A DNA stretch of 64,000 nt from JBARDN01 sp050736695 (GTDB lineage Bacteria > Desulfobacterota > Binatia > Binatales > Binataceae). The stretch lies in the NCBI GenBank assembly GCA_050736695.1, contig JBOHWH010000030.1, forward strand, positions 1 through 64,000. The letters are read 5' to 3'. The notes beneath the pieces were generated by a model. That model was not told where the DNA came from and searched no databases. It worked only from the letters and a program-made list of their open reading frames with translations. Made by a program: the position numbers and the translations under genes. Each line of letters opens with the position of its first letter. Position 1 is the first letter of the stretch. Shown here piece after piece: positions 1-8,873 of the stretch.

Positions 1-4
1 TGAT

Positions 5-34
5 TCCTCCCCCATGGTTTGACATGGGGGAGGA
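5..34. repeat. Perfect 12-bp hairpin at left edge
   Basis: Bases 5-16 are the exact reverse complement of 23-34, with a 6-base loop (GTTTGA). No T-run follows on the plus strand. On the minus strand the following sequence lies outside the window. It could be the terminator of the minus-strand dtd/trmL cluster or a dispersed palindromic repeat. The window cannot decide between these. Confidence 0.55.
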
Positions 35-100
35 TTAAAGAAGGGGGTGCAGGATAATGCCGATCTTGGGTTTCATGCGCCCTGCCTCTTTGCGGGATCG

Positions 101-577
101 TCACTCAAGGGCGCCGGTTTGGCGCAGGGCTTCATACACTACGATCGATACCGCGTTGGCGATATTCAGGCTGCGGACGCCAGGCTCGAAGATTGGAATC
201 TGGTAGGCGTGGTCGGCGCGCTCGGCGATAAATTCGCGGCCGAGGCCCTTGGTCTCACTGCCGAACATCAGGAAGTCGCCGCGAGTATAACTCGCCGCGA
301 GATAATTCTTTTCGGCGCGCGCGGAAAAGATTTTCGCGGGCGGCGCGGGATGCGCTCGTGCGAACTCGTCCCAATCGCGATAGGTGCGAAGATCGACCAG
401 CGGCCAGTAATCCAGTCCGGCTCGCTTCAGATAGCGATCTTCGAGCGAGAAGCCGAGCGGTCCCACCAGATGCAGCCGGGTGCGCGTGGCAGCCGCCAGC
501 CGTGCGATCGATCCGGTGTTCTGCGGAATCTCCGGGCGCACCAGCACGATGTGCAAATGAGGCTCGGCCAGATGCAT
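101..577 (-). CDS. trmL: tRNA (cytidine(34)-2'-O)-methyltransferase TrmL
   Basis: This is a SPOUT-family methyltransferase expected to 2'-O-methylate the wobble base of tRNA-Leu isoacceptors using SAM. At 158 residues it matches the usual size of about 155. The N-terminus has the SPOUT motif 1 pattern VLVRPEIPQNTGSIARL. The knot-forming C-terminal motifs are visible as FGSETKGL (about residue 105) and RSLNIANAVSIVVYEALRQ at the end. It is the last gene of a minus-strand cluster, starting 4 bases after the DUF1285-like gene, so it is probably co-transcribed with dtd. Nothing looks broken. Confidence 0.93.
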   Translation of the reverse strand: MHLAEPHLHIVLVRPEIPQNTGSIARLAAATRTRLHLVGPLGFSLEDRYLKRAGLDYWPLVDLRTYRDWDEFARAHPAPPAKIFSARAEKNYLAASYTRGDFLMFGSETKGLGREFIAERADHAYQIPIFEPGVRSLNIANAVSIVVYEALRQTGALE

Positions 578-581
578 CGCC

Positions 582-1064
582 TTAGCCGTGCGCGCCGGAT
601 GCTCGCGCTCCCAAAATCGGATGGCGTGCGCCGCGAATCTTCAGATAGAAGTTGCCCGCGTCGTCGGTTTCGAGCCTGTCCGCCAGATGATAGTAAGCGT
701 TGCGCAGAAACCGCGCGCGATACGCGCCGCCCTTTACCCGCGCGTAGAGGACGTTGTCCGTACCGACCTCCAGCGTCGCCGGATCGAGCTCCTCGCGCGT
801 GTTGTCGCTCAGCACCGCCAGAAATCCGCCCAACTCGTCGTCTTCGAGCGTGCGCACGACGTACGGCGTGTCCTCGACCGTGATCGATGCGCGTTCGTCG
901 CCGACTTGCAGAAAATACGAGCCGTCGGGACTTTGCCGGATCGATTGGCTGAACAGCGTCGCGATGCGCGGATTGTCGATCCGCTCTTCGTCGGTGTACC
1001 AGTTGCCGTCGCGCCGAAAAGAAATCTTGCCTGACTCGACGGCGTAAAATCCCGCTCGCGGCAT
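582..1064 (-). CDS. DUF1285-like conserved protein
   Basis: A 160-residue protein without signal peptide or membrane segment. The opening strand pattern (ISFRRDGNWYTDEERIDNPRI) followed by LFSQSI, a YFLQVGDERASI strand and VEDTPYVV resembles the DUF1285 family, whose function is not established. It lies between dtd (5-base gap) and trmL (4-base gap) on the same strand, so it belongs to a tRNA-quality or tRNA-modification operon by position. That context does not assign it a reaction. The family match is from pattern memory and should be read as likely, not proven. Confidence 0.7.
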   Translation of the reverse strand: MPRAGFYAVESGKISFRRDGNWYTDEERIDNPRIATLFSQSIRQSPDGSYFLQVGDERASITVEDTPYVVRTLEDDELGGFLAVLSDNTREELDPATLEVGTDNVLYARVKGGAYRARFLRNAYYHLADRLETDDAGNFYLKIRGARHPILGARASGAHG

Positions 1065-1069
1065 CGGAG

Positions 1070-1525
1070 TTACTTGCGGTTGCGGCTGTCCAGGATGATC
1101 GTCACCGGACCGTCGTTGACCAGCTCCAGTTCCATCGCGGCGCCGAACTCGCCTGTCTCAACCCTAACACCGCTTGCTCGGACGAGCGAGAGAAAGTGCT
1201 CGTAAAGGCGGCGCGCTTCGTCGGGCGCGGCGGCCCGGATGAACGACGGGCGCCGGCCCGCACTGGTGTCGGCAAGGAGCGTGAATTGCGATACGACCAG
1301 AAGCGCTCCGCCGACCGCCGGCGCGTCGAGCGCCAGGTTCATTTTGCCCGCCTCGTCGGCGAACACGCGCATCTTGAGGATCCTGTCGGCGATGAACTGC
1401 GCGTCGGCCCCGCTGTCCCCGGCCGCTACGCCGAGCAGAACCACGAAGCCGCGGCCGATTTGGCCAAGGACTATAGCGCCGGCCCGCACTGCTGCGCGGC
1501 TGACGCGTTGAACAATCGCGCGCAT
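1070..1525 (-). CDS. dtd: D-aminoacyl-tRNA deacylase
   Basis: Dtd hydrolyses D-amino acids mischarged on tRNA, recycling the tRNA and preventing D-residue incorporation. The 151-residue length is standard. Both active-site signatures are present: SQFTLLADT at about residue 78 and the C-terminal NDGPVTIILDS, which supplies the Gly-cisPro chiral proofreading loop. The start MRAIVQRVSRA is the typical family N-terminus. It is the first gene of a three-gene minus-strand cluster (dtd, DUF1285-like, trmL) and is divergent from lgt. Confidence 0.95.
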   Translation of the reverse strand: MRAIVQRVSRAAVRAGAIVLGQIGRGFVVLLGVAAGDSGADAQFIADRILKMRVFADEAGKMNLALDAPAVGGALLVVSQFTLLADTSAGRRPSFIRAAAPDEARRLYEHFLSLVRASGVRVETGEFGAAMELELVNDGPVTIILDSRNRK

Positions 1526-1658
1526 CGATGCGTCAATATCATGGCAGGACTGAAATCACGCAAGCCTACGGCATCAAACCTTCGTGGCAAGATAAGCGGC
1601 CCCGCGCACAATCCGGTTGTTCGACCCGCCGACCTGTGTGCGATAGGGTGATACGTCG

Positions 1659-2495
1659 ATGATTCCCGTTCTATTTCATTTGGGTCCGCTGACGGTTTAC
1701 AGCTACGGCCTGATGATGGCGCTGGGCTTCCTCGCCGCCGATTGGGTGGTGACGCTGGAGTGCCGCCGGCGCGGAATCTCGACGGATTACGCGTCGTCCG
1801 TGATCGTATGGGCGGCATTAGCCGGGCTCGCGGCGGCGCGCCTGCTCGATATCTTTAACAACTTCCCGACCTACATGGCCGACCCCAAGTCGATGATCTT
1901 TTCCGGCTCGGGATTCGTCTGGTACGGCGGGATGATCGGAGGGATCGTCGCGGTTTACTTCGTGTCGCGGCGCTACCGGATCTCGTTTATGCAGACTGCC
2001 GACATGTGCGGTCCCGCGCTTGCGATCGGACAAGCGATCGGGCGTCTGGGATGCCTTACGTCCGGCGACGGCGATTGGGGGATCCCCTCGACGCTGCCGT
2101 GGGCGATGTCTTTTCCCAAGGCGATTGTCGGATGGAACTCCGAGACTGTGCTCAAGCTCGGCCCGGGCGGAACTCTGGTCTCGGGATTTTTTCCCGGCGT
2201 GCGAGTGCATCCGACACCGATCTACGAGGCGATCCTTTACCTCGGCGTATTCCTGATCCTCTGGAATCTGCGCAAGAAGGGCATTGCCGACGGCCGTTTA
2301 TTCTGCCTGTACCTGCTCCTAGCCGGGGCTGCGCGGTTCATGGTCGAGTTCCTGCGCGTGAACCCGCGTGTGTTTGCCGGGCTCAGCGAGGCGCAGCTAA
2401 TCGCGATCGGGATGGTGATCGTCGGTGGGATTGGATGGCTGTTCTTGGGTGAAAAGCACGCGGACGCCGCAGCCAAGGAGGCCGCGCGTGCCTGA
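1659..2495 (+). CDS. lgt: Prolipoprotein diacylglyceryl transferase
   Basis: Lgt transfers diacylglycerol from phosphatidylglycerol to the lipobox cysteine of prolipoproteins in the inner membrane, the first step of lipoprotein maturation. The 278-residue protein has about seven hydrophobic segments. It shows the family N-terminus (PVLFHLGPLTVYSYG), a YGGMIGG loop near residue 90, and a signature-region variant GRLGCLTSGDGDWG in place of the classical GRxGNFxN. It also has HPTPIYEAIL before the C-terminal helices. The variant signature belongs to a recognised branch of Lgt-like proteins, so full activity is probable but not certain. TlpA-like thioredoxin follows after 27 bases. Confidence 0.88.
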   Translation: MIPVLFHLGPLTVYSYGLMMALGFLAADWVVTLECRRRGISTDYASSVIVWAALAGLAAARLLDIFNNFPTYMADPKSMIFSGSGFVWYGGMIGGIVAVYFVSRRYRISFMQTADMCGPALAIGQAIGRLGCLTSGDGDWGIPSTLPWAMSFPKAIVGWNSETVLKLGPGGTLVSGFFPGVRVHPTPIYEAILYLGVFLILWNLRKKGIADGRLFCLYLLLAGAARFMVEFLRVNPRVFAGLSEAQLIAIGMVIVGGIGWLFLGEKHADAAAKEAARA

Positions 2496-2522
2496 GCATC
2501 GCGCGTCGCGGCGCGCATTGCC

Positions 2523-3122
2523 ATGAATCGGCGGCTGTTACAGATAATCGCGATCGTCGCGGTGGTTGCAGGTGTGGCGATGATTGTTGCGAGCAACCTG
2601 CGACGCCGCGACTACAGTATTGGCGATTCGATCGCGCAGCATCAGCAAGAACAAGACCGCCAGCAGGAACAGAAGGTCGTTCCCGCCGGCGAAAAAGCCG
2701 CCGACTTCAAGCTCGAAAGGCTCGACGGCACCACGCTTTCACTCGACCAACTGCGTGGCAAGGTCGTGTTCCTCAACGTGTGGGCCACCTGGTGCGGCCC
2801 GTGCCGCGAGGAAATGCCCTCGATGCAGACGCTGTATGAGCAAATGAAGGGCAACAAAGATTTCGTGATGCTGGCGGTCAGCCAGGACACCAAGGGACGC
2901 AGCGTGGTTGCACCCTATATCGAGAAATACGGATATCGCTTCACGATATTGCTCGATCCTGAAAACAAGGTCGGTGAATCCTACGAGGTCTCGGGCGTGC
3001 CCGAGACTTTCATAATCGATCGCAAGGGCCAGATCGTGGCGCATCATATGGGTGCGTTCGATTGGTCGCGGCCCGACGTAAAGGATGCGCTCAAAGAGTT
3101 GCTGGACTCCAAAGACGGCTAA
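2523..3122 (+). CDS. TlpA/ResA-family membrane-anchored thioredoxin
   Basis: A 199-residue periplasmic thiol-disulfide oxidoreductase. Residues about 5-24 form a single N-terminal membrane anchor (LLQIIAIVAVVAGVAMIVAS). The thioredoxin fold follows, with the redox motif WCGPC (cysteines 91 and 94) and the cis-Pro loop VSGVPETFIID. Such proteins reduce apocytochrome c or periplasmic cysteine pairs; the exact partner is unknown here. The gene is 27 bases downstream of lgt and likely co-transcribed. The next gene encodes a periplasmic protease, so the group concerns envelope protein maturation. Confidence 0.9.
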   Translation: MNRRLLQIIAIVAVVAGVAMIVASNLRRRDYSIGDSIAQHQQEQDRQQEQKVVPAGEKAADFKLERLDGTTLSLDQLRGKVVFLNVWATWCGPCREEMPSMQTLYEQMKGNKDFVMLAVSQDTKGRSVVAPYIEKYGYRFTILLDPENKVGESYEVSGVPETFIIDRKGQIVAHHMGAFDWSRPDVKDALKELLDSKDG

Positions 3123-3242
3123 AGCACGACGGTTGGAAACAGGCGGCAGAGCGCGCGTCGCGGCTATCGGGCGATTTTTACCCTATGCATCGGCGACGCC
3201 CTTCTGCTTAAATAATTAAACCCCAATACTCTCGGGTGGTGG

Positions 3243-4661
3243 ATGTCAGTATTCAAGCGAAATCGATGGGCTATCACGCTGGCGATCTTTTTGATTGCCT
3301 GCTTCCTGGGACTCGAAGAGGTCGCGGTGCGGCGCGCGCAGGCGTTGCCGAACGATACCTACCAGCAACTCGAAACCTTCGCCAATGTTCTTGCAATTGT
3401 GCAGAAGAACTACGTCGAGCCGGTCTCAACCAAGCAACTGATTGACGGCGCGATCACCGGGATGCTGGCGTCGCTTGATCCGCATAGCGCTTACCTGACC
3501 CCGGAGCTGTATCGCGACCTTGAAGTCGAGACTCGCGGCAGCTTTGGCGGATTGGGAATCGAAATCACGATCAAGGACGGCGTGCTCACCGTGGTTTCGC
3601 CGATCGAGGATACTCCGGCCTATCACGCGGGAATCAAGGCCGGCGATCAGATCATCAAGATCAACAGCGACTTCACCAAGGACATGACGCTGACCGAAGC
3701 GGTCGAAAAAATGCGTGGACCGCGCGGCAGCAAGATCAAGCTCACGATTCATCGCATTGGCGTGCCGGAGCTTTTCACGGTCTCGATGGCGCGCGACGTG
3801 ATCAAGATCCAGTCGGTCAAATTCAAGGATCTTGAAGACGGCTATTCTTACGTGCGGATCACGACCTTCCAGGAAGCGAGTGACGACGGCGTCGAGAAAG
3901 CGCTCAGTCAATTTCTGAAGGAGCGCCACGGTAAAATCAAAGGCTTGGTCCTCGATCTGCGCGACAACCCGGGCGGCCTGCTCAACCAGGCGGTCAAGGT
4001 TTCGGATGAATTTCTCGACGGCGGGATGATCGTCTATACGCAGGGCCGGCTTGAAAATCAGCAGCAGAAGTATTTCTCGCACAGGAAGAAAGACTTTCAG
4101 GATTATCCGATGGTGGTGCTGGTAAACGGCGGCAGCGCGAGCGCCAGCGAAATCGTCGCGGGCGCGTTGCAGGATCAGAAGCGCGCCGTGATCGTCGGCA
4201 CCCAGACCTTCGGCAAAGGCTCCGTGCAGACCATCCTTCCGCTCGACGATCAATCCGCGCTGCGGCTGACGACGGCGCGTTACTTCACGCCCAACGGCCG
4301 CTCGATCCAGGCCGTCGGCATCACGCCCGACGTCGATATCGAACCGCCCAAGCCGACGCTTGCGTCGCTCGAGATCCCGGGCGCGCAGATCGATCAGGAT
4401 GAAGAAATTCACGAGCGCGATCTGCCGCATCATTTCAGCAACGGGCAGATTCAGAAGAAGCACAAGAGCAGCACCGAGGCTCAGCCCGCGCCCGCGCCTG
4501 ACGGAAATTCGCCGGCGATAATTGGCAAGAACGGCAAACCGGTCAAGGAAAAAGATCTCCAGCTCGAAAAGGCGATCGATATTCTCAAACACTGGAACAC
4601 CTTCAAGCTCCAGTTGGCCAAGGGCGACATCCAGCCCGACACCACCGCGAACAACCAGTAA
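3243..4661 (+). CDS. S41 family C-terminal processing protease (CtpA type)
   Basis: A 472-residue envelope serine protease. It begins with an N-terminal hydrophobic signal or anchor (WAITLAIFLIACFLGL), followed by an N-terminal helical region. The PDZ domain is at about residues 95-170 (GGLGIEITIKDGVLTVVSPI). The S41 catalytic domain has GLVLDLRDNPGGLL, the nucleophile region GGSASASEIVAGALQD and the lysine motif TFGKGSVQ. The tail (about residue 380 on) is charged and low complexity. The family removes C-terminal tails from periplasmic substrates. A Rho-independent terminator follows directly. Confidence 0.93.
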   Translation: MSVFKRNRWAITLAIFLIACFLGLEEVAVRRAQALPNDTYQQLETFANVLAIVQKNYVEPVSTKQLIDGAITGMLASLDPHSAYLTPELYRDLEVETRGSFGGLGIEITIKDGVLTVVSPIEDTPAYHAGIKAGDQIIKINSDFTKDMTLTEAVEKMRGPRGSKIKLTIHRIGVPELFTVSMARDVIKIQSVKFKDLEDGYSYVRITTFQEASDDGVEKALSQFLKERHGKIKGLVLDLRDNPGGLLNQAVKVSDEFLDGGMIVYTQGRLENQQQKYFSHRKKDFQDYPMVVLVNGGSASASEIVAGALQDQKRAVIVGTQTFGKGSVQTILPLDDQSALRLTTARYFTPNGRSIQAVGITPDVDIEPPKPTLASLEIPGAQIDQDEEIHERDLPHHFSNGQIQKKHKSSTEAQPAPAPDGNSPAIIGKNGKPVKEKDLQLEKAIDILKHWNTFKLQLAKGDIQPDTTANNQ

Positions 4662-4691
4662 CGCGCTCGCGCTTCACGCCGATTTACACGC

Positions 4692-4725
4692 AGGGCCGGC
4701 CACCAAGCCGGCTCTGTTTTTTTTG
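4692..4725 (+). terminator. Rho-independent terminator after ctp
   Basis: The stem AGGGCCGG (4692-4699) pairs with CCGGCTCT (4708-4715) around a short loop, allowing one G-U pair. A run of eight T follows from 4717. It closes the lgt-to-protease unit and lies just before the bioA remnant. Confidence 0.8.
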
Positions 4726-4728
4726 CTT

Positions 4729-5482
4729 CAGAGCCGTGCGGATTATCGCTGGGCATCGGGGCACGCGCTGGCGGCGCTGGTGATCGAGCCGATGATGCAA
4801 GGAGCGGCGGGAATGTGGATGCACGATGCCGAGTTTCTGCGCGACGCTCGCGCGCGAGTCCGGCGCTCTGGACATCGCCTGGGAAGTTGCTACCGGTTTC
4901 GGACCCACCGGCACGATGTTCGCGTGCGAGCATGCGGGCTTGGCTCCCGATGTGCTGTGCCTCGGCAAGGGCATCACCGGGGGATATATGCCGCTTGCGG
5001 CGACGCTCGTGACGGAGAGAGTGTTCGAGGCATTTCTTGGCGAGCCCAGCGAATATCGCGCCTTCTACTACGGTCATACTTACATTGGAAACCCACTGGC
5101 TGCGGCGGTCGCGCGCGCGAATCTGGCGCTCTTCCGCGATGAGAAGATTATTGAGCGTATTCAGCCGCGCATCGCGCAAATGACTTCGGGGCTGCGTGCA
5201 CGTTTCTCTGATCTCTCGTATGTCGAAGATATTCGCGAGCAGGGACTGATGGTTGGAATCGAATTGATGGAAGATCCGGCGCGCAGGATTCCGTTCGCGC
5301 CGGAGCGCATGATCCGTCATCGCATAATCATGCGCGCGCGCGAAAAAGGAGTTATCATCCGCCCCCTCGGCGGCGTGATCATCCTGATGCCGCCGTTGTC
5401 GATCGGTGCGGACGAACTGGAGTTCCTGCTCGACACCGTCCGGGACGCGACCCGCGAGATTTTAGAGAACGAGCGCGTCTAG
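4729..5482 (+). pseudogene. bioA: bioA remnant (truncated, frameshifted aminotransferase)
   Basis: This is the C-terminal half of adenosylmethionine-8-amino-7-oxononanoate aminotransferase. The first part reads in one frame (ALAALVIEPMMQGAAGM, to about 4850) and the rest in another (from about 4845: EVATGFGPTGTMFACEH, then CLGKGITGGYMPLAATL with the PLP lysine, to 5482), so there is at least one frameshift. About 200 N-terminal residues are missing. The invariant PLP-ring aspartate of the IADE(V/I)ATGFG motif is replaced by tryptophan (codon 4880-4882). No function is expected. The remnant abuts intact bioD by 12 bases, so a biotin operon stood here. Confidence 0.85.
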
Positions 5483-5494
5483 CGTGGTGAAGCG

Positions 5495-6142
5495 ATGAGA
5501 CTTAAGTTTCTTATCACCGGAACTGGTACCGGCGTTGGAAAAAGCGCGGTCGGATGCGCGATCGGCTTCGCGCTGCGCGCCCGCGGGATGCGCGTCGGCG
5601 TGATGAAGCCGGCGGAAACCGGATGCGAGGCGGGCGCGGATGCCGGGGCGGGAATTCTGGAGCCGGCGGACGCGCGCGCTCTCGCGCTCGCATCGGGATG
5701 CGATTTGCCACTCGAACTGATTTGCCCGTATCGCTACCGCTCGCCGCTCGCGCCGCCCGATTTCGAGCATATCCTGGATTGTTTTCGGAAAATCGAGTCC
5801 GCGAGTGACGCCGTTCTGGTTGAAGGCGCGGGCGGTCTTGCGGTGCCGATCGTGTGGGGCGTGGACTTTGCGGACTTGGCGGCGAAGCTCCGCCTGCCTT
5901 TGATCGTTGTAGTCGCGAACCGGCTCGGATGCCTCAACGCCGCGATGCTCACCTTTAACTATGCGCAGAGCAAACAGTTAAAGATCTCAGGATGGCTGCT
6001 CAACGACGTCGAGCCCGCGCTAACCCCCGCGTCGCTAACTAATGCCGCGTCACTTGCGCGGATGACCGAGGTTCCCTGCCTCGGCACGATGCGCCACAAG
6101 GAGCCGCTCGCGAAAACCGTGATCGAAAAGCTTCTCGCATGA
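5495..6142 (+). CDS. bioD: Dethiobiotin synthase
   Basis: BioD closes the ureido ring of dethiobiotin from 7,8-diaminopelargonate, CO2 and ATP. The 215-residue protein has the P-loop GTGTGVGKS at residues about 7-15, the KPAETGC substrate motif at about 35, and VEGAGGLAVP at about 107. NRLGCLNA is the switch-like motif. All expected motifs are intact. Its substrate would normally come from BioA, which is only a remnant immediately upstream. The cell must therefore have another BioA, a BioK-type enzyme, or a leftover BioD. The start ATG at 5495 is the first in frame after the remnant stop. Confidence 0.92.
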   Translation: MRLKFLITGTGTGVGKSAVGCAIGFALRARGMRVGVMKPAETGCEAGADAGAGILEPADARALALASGCDLPLELICPYRYRSPLAPPDFEHILDCFRKIESASDAVLVEGAGGLAVPIVWGVDFADLAAKLRLPLIVVVANRLGCLNAAMLTFNYAQSKQLKISGWLLNDVEPALTPASLTNAASLARMTEVPCLGTMRHKEPLAKTVIEKLLA

Positions 6143-6245
6143 ACGCCATACCGCGCCGACGCGCTCCAGCCGCTGCCGGCCTTTACGGATGCCCGCCGAA
6201 TCCAACCTGTTTGGATTGTTTGTGATTGCCGGGCAGCGTATGTTT

Positions 6246-6262
6246 AGTTTCAAAATGAAACT
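6246..6262. promoter_or_regulatory. Small inverted repeat upstream of crotonase gene
   Basis: AGTTTC (6246-6251) and GAAACT (6257-6262) form a perfect 6-bp inverted repeat with a 5-base spacer, inside a local A/T-rich patch. It lies directly before the GAGGTG ribosome-binding site (6263-6268) of the crotonase gene. It could be an operator for a dimeric regulator. No regulator is encoded nearby. Confidence 0.3.
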
Positions 6263-6273
6263 GAGGTGACGCC

Positions 6274-7062
6274 GTGAGCGAGCAAAGAAAAGCCGGGGAG
6301 ATGCGCTGGGAAACAGAAGGCCGAATCTTCAAGATTGTGATCGACAATGTTGCCAAGAGAAATTCTTTCACGCCCGAGATGATGCGGCAGCTTTCGGATG
6401 CGCTCACCGAATTCGACCGCAGTGACGATTTCTGGGTTGCCGTTTTGTGCGCCGAAGGCGATCACTTTACCGCCGGCCTCGACATGCCGAAGTTTTTTGA
6501 TCCAGGCGCCGCCGCGAAGCCAGTCCCTGAGAAAAATCTGGATCCTTTCGCCTTGCGGAACCGATCGATCAAGCCAATCGTTACTGCCGTTCAAGGCATC
6601 ACCTATACGGTCGGCATAGAGATGATGTTGGCCGGCGACATCGTAGTGGCGGCTGATACGGCGCGATTCTGCCAGATGGAATCGCGGCGCGGCATCGCGC
6701 CGCTCGGCGGCGCCCACTTTCGCTTTCTAACGCGCACGGGATGGGGCAACGCAATGTATCACCTCATGCTCTGCGATGAGTTCGGTGCTCAGCGCGCGCG
6801 CGAAATCGGGTTGGTTCAGGAGGTTGTGCCTGCTGGAACGCAAATCGATCGCGCGGTCGAAATCGCAAAGTTAATCAGCAAGAACGCGCCGCTGGGAATT
6901 CGCGCGATGAAGCAAGCCGCCCTCAAATACATCGAAGCCGCCGAACACTCCGCCATCGCCGCGATTGCGGCTGTCAGGGACCGCGTGATGAACAGCGAAG
7001 ACGCGAAGGAGGGGATTCGTTCGTTCGTCGAGCGCCGCGAAGCCCGTTTCGAGGGCGAGTAA
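6274..7062 (+). CDS. Enoyl-CoA hydratase/isomerase (crotonase) family protein
   Basis: A 262-residue crotonase-fold protein. The GTG start at 6274 is preceded by GAGGTG with good spacing. The oxyanion-hole segment is GDHFTAGLDMPKFF (about residue 65) and the second strand-loop reads GITYTVGIEMMLAGDIVVAA (about 110-130). The Glu usually found in hydratases after ALGGG or GIG is represented by GIEMML, and the second position is not the classical E/E pair. The reaction (hydratase, isomerase or hydrolase) therefore cannot be fixed. The substrate is presumably an acyl-CoA. It stands alone on the plus strand, with no partner enzyme beside it. Confidence 0.88.
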   Translation: MSEQRKAGEMRWETEGRIFKIVIDNVAKRNSFTPEMMRQLSDALTEFDRSDDFWVAVLCAEGDHFTAGLDMPKFFDPGAAAKPVPEKNLDPFALRNRSIKPIVTAVQGITYTVGIEMMLAGDIVVAADTARFCQMESRRGIAPLGGAHFRFLTRTGWGNAMYHLMLCDEFGAQRAREIGLVQEVVPAGTQIDRAVEIAKLISKNAPLGIRAMKQAALKYIEAAEHSAIAAIAAVRDRVMNSEDAKEGIRSFVERREARFEGE

Positions 7063-7231
7063 GCGGTATCAATAGCACCGCCGCGTTGCCGGGTTTGAAT
7101 CCGGCGTCAAATGGGAGCCATTGGCCGCGATGTTGTGCTGGACGGGGCCGTGCCGGCGTCCGCGAATCTTTCGATTTTGTTTTGAATCGCTTCCGATCAG
7201 GTGCCAAACCTTACGCACGGAGCCGGGCCGA

Positions 7232-8206
7232 TCATTCCTGATGCTGAGCACTCTGCTGTTCGGATTCGGCGTGATGCCTGGCTTCGAGCCATCGTTCGGC
7301 GTCGATCGCCGCCATGCATCCGGTGCCTGCTGCTGTTACCGCCTGGCGATAGACGCGATCCGCAACGTCGCCGGCGGCGAACACGCCTTCGATATTGGTG
7401 TAGGTCGTTCCGGGCTTGATCTTCAGGTAGCCCAGGTCGTCCATCTCGAGCTGCCCCTTGAAGATTTCGGTGTTCGGCTTATGCCCGATCGCAATGAAGA
7501 CGCCTTCGGTTTTGAAATGCGACTTCTGGTGGGTTTTCAGATTCATTAGTGTGACTGCGGTGACGCCGGTCTTTTGCTCGCCGTGAATCTCTTCGATAAC
7601 CGAATCCCATACGAATTTGACCTTGGGATTTTTATGCGCGCGATCCTGCATGATCTTCGACGCGCGCAGCTCGTCGCGCCGATGCACCATCGAAACCCTG
7701 GACGCGAACCGGGTCAGGAAGATCGCTTCCTCGACCGCGGTATCTCCTCCGCCGACCACCACGACTTCCTTGTTCTTGAAGAACGCGCCGTCGCAAGTCG
7801 CGCACGCGCTCACCCCGTATCCTTTTAACCGCTGCTCGGATTCGATGCCGAGCCATTTCGCGGTTGCGCCGGTCGATACGATAAGCGTCTCGGTGCGAAT
7901 CGTCTTGCCTTCGCATTCCAACTCGAACGGGCGCTTGCCCAGACGCACTTCCGATACTTCGCCTTGCAGAAATTTTGTGCCGAAGCGCTCGGCCTGGCGG
8001 CGGAAGACCTCCATCATCTCGGGCCCCTGGATGCCGTTTTCGAAGCCCGGATAATTCTCGACCTCGGTGGTGATCGTGAGCTGGCCGCCCGGCTCCATCC
8101 CTTCGATCACCAGCGGATTCAGATTGGCGCGGGCCGCATAAAGCGCCGCGGTCAATCCGGCAGGTCCGGAACCAAGAATCACGACTTTGTAGAGTTCATC
8201 CGCCAT
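7232..8206 (-). CDS. trxB: Thioredoxin reductase
   Basis: An FAD- and NADPH-dependent reductase that reduces thioredoxin. I place the start at 8206 (MADELYKVVILG), which gives 324 residues. An upstream in-frame ATG at 8311 would add 35 residues without homology and run into the moaC start region. Visible motifs are the FAD P-loop GSGPAGLTAALYAARA near the N-terminus, the redox pair CATCDGAFF, the NADPH site GGGDTAVEEAIFL and the second FAD motif GVFAAGDVADRVYRQAVTAAGTG. A short polar tail of about 15 residues extends the C-terminus. The gene is divergent from moaC. Confidence 0.95.
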   Translation of the reverse strand: MADELYKVVILGSGPAGLTAALYAARANLNPLVIEGMEPGGQLTITTEVENYPGFENGIQGPEMMEVFRRQAERFGTKFLQGEVSEVRLGKRPFELECEGKTIRTETLIVSTGATAKWLGIESEQRLKGYGVSACATCDGAFFKNKEVVVVGGGDTAVEEAIFLTRFASRVSMVHRRDELRASKIMQDRAHKNPKVKFVWDSVIEEIHGEQKTGVTAVTLMNLKTHQKSHFKTEGVFIAIGHKPNTEIFKGQLEMDDLGYLKIKPGTTYTNIEGVFAAGDVADRVYRQAVTAAGTGCMAAIDAERWLEARHHAESEQQSAQHQE

Positions 8207-8294
8207 CAGATTTTCCCGCAGACTTTTAGGCTCGATGCGTACGAGTTTATTGTATATGCCGAGCCGGTCAACATAAGCTGAGCGATCCAGAATA

Positions 8295-8873
8295 ATGACG
8301 GTAAGGATCATGGCGGACCAGAAGAAAATCCGGCGCCAGCGCGCGCGGCTAACTCATCTCGATGCACGCGGGCGGATCGCGATGGTCGATGTCGGCGACA
8401 AGCCCGTCACCCGGCGCGAGGCGGTTGCCCGCGGCCAGGTCGGGATGGAGCCCGCCACGCTGGCCGCGATTGTCGGCGGCAGCCTTAAGAAGGGTGAGGC
8501 GCTTGCCGCCGCGCGAGTCGCCGGAATTATGGCGGCCAAGCGTACCCAGGAAATGATCCCTCTTTGTCATCAGATCCCCCTTGATCTCGTCGAGATCGAG
8601 TTCCGGCCGAACCGCGCCAGATCCGCGCTCGAGATCGAGGCGCGCACCGCGACCAGCGCGCGCACCGGCGTCGAGATGGAAGCGATGGTCGCGGTCAGCG
8701 CCGCGGCGCTCACGATTTACGATATGGCGAAATCGATCGACCGCGCGATGGAGATCGGTACGATTCGGCTGGTCAGCAAGTCCGGCGGACGCAGCGGCGA
8801 CTTCCGCCGCGCGAACGAATCACCGTGGCGATCTGAGAATTCGTCGCAGCCGGGCAAACCCGGGTCTAAGTGA
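8295..8873 (+). CDS. moaC: Cyclic pyranopterin monophosphate synthase MoaC
   Basis: MoaC converts the MoaA product into cyclic pyranopterin monophosphate for molybdenum cofactor. The 192-residue protein has LTHLDARGRIAMVDVGDK, the LCHQIPL active-site motif at about residue 93, GVEMEAMVAVSAAALTIYDM and the catalytic lysine region AKSIDRAMEI. An alternative start is ATG 8310 (MADQKKIRR). The C-terminus carries about 25 extra polar residues and overlaps the next gene by 4 bases (GTGA), so the two are translationally coupled. No moaA, moaB or moaE is in the window. Confidence 0.94.
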   Translation: MTVRIMADQKKIRRQRARLTHLDARGRIAMVDVGDKPVTRREAVARGQVGMEPATLAAIVGGSLKKGEALAAARVAGIMAAKRTQEMIPLCHQIPLDLVEIEFRPNRARSALEIEARTATSARTGVEMEAMVAVSAAALTIYDMAKSIDRAMEIGTIRLVSKSGGRSGDFRRANESPWRSENSSQPGKPGSK

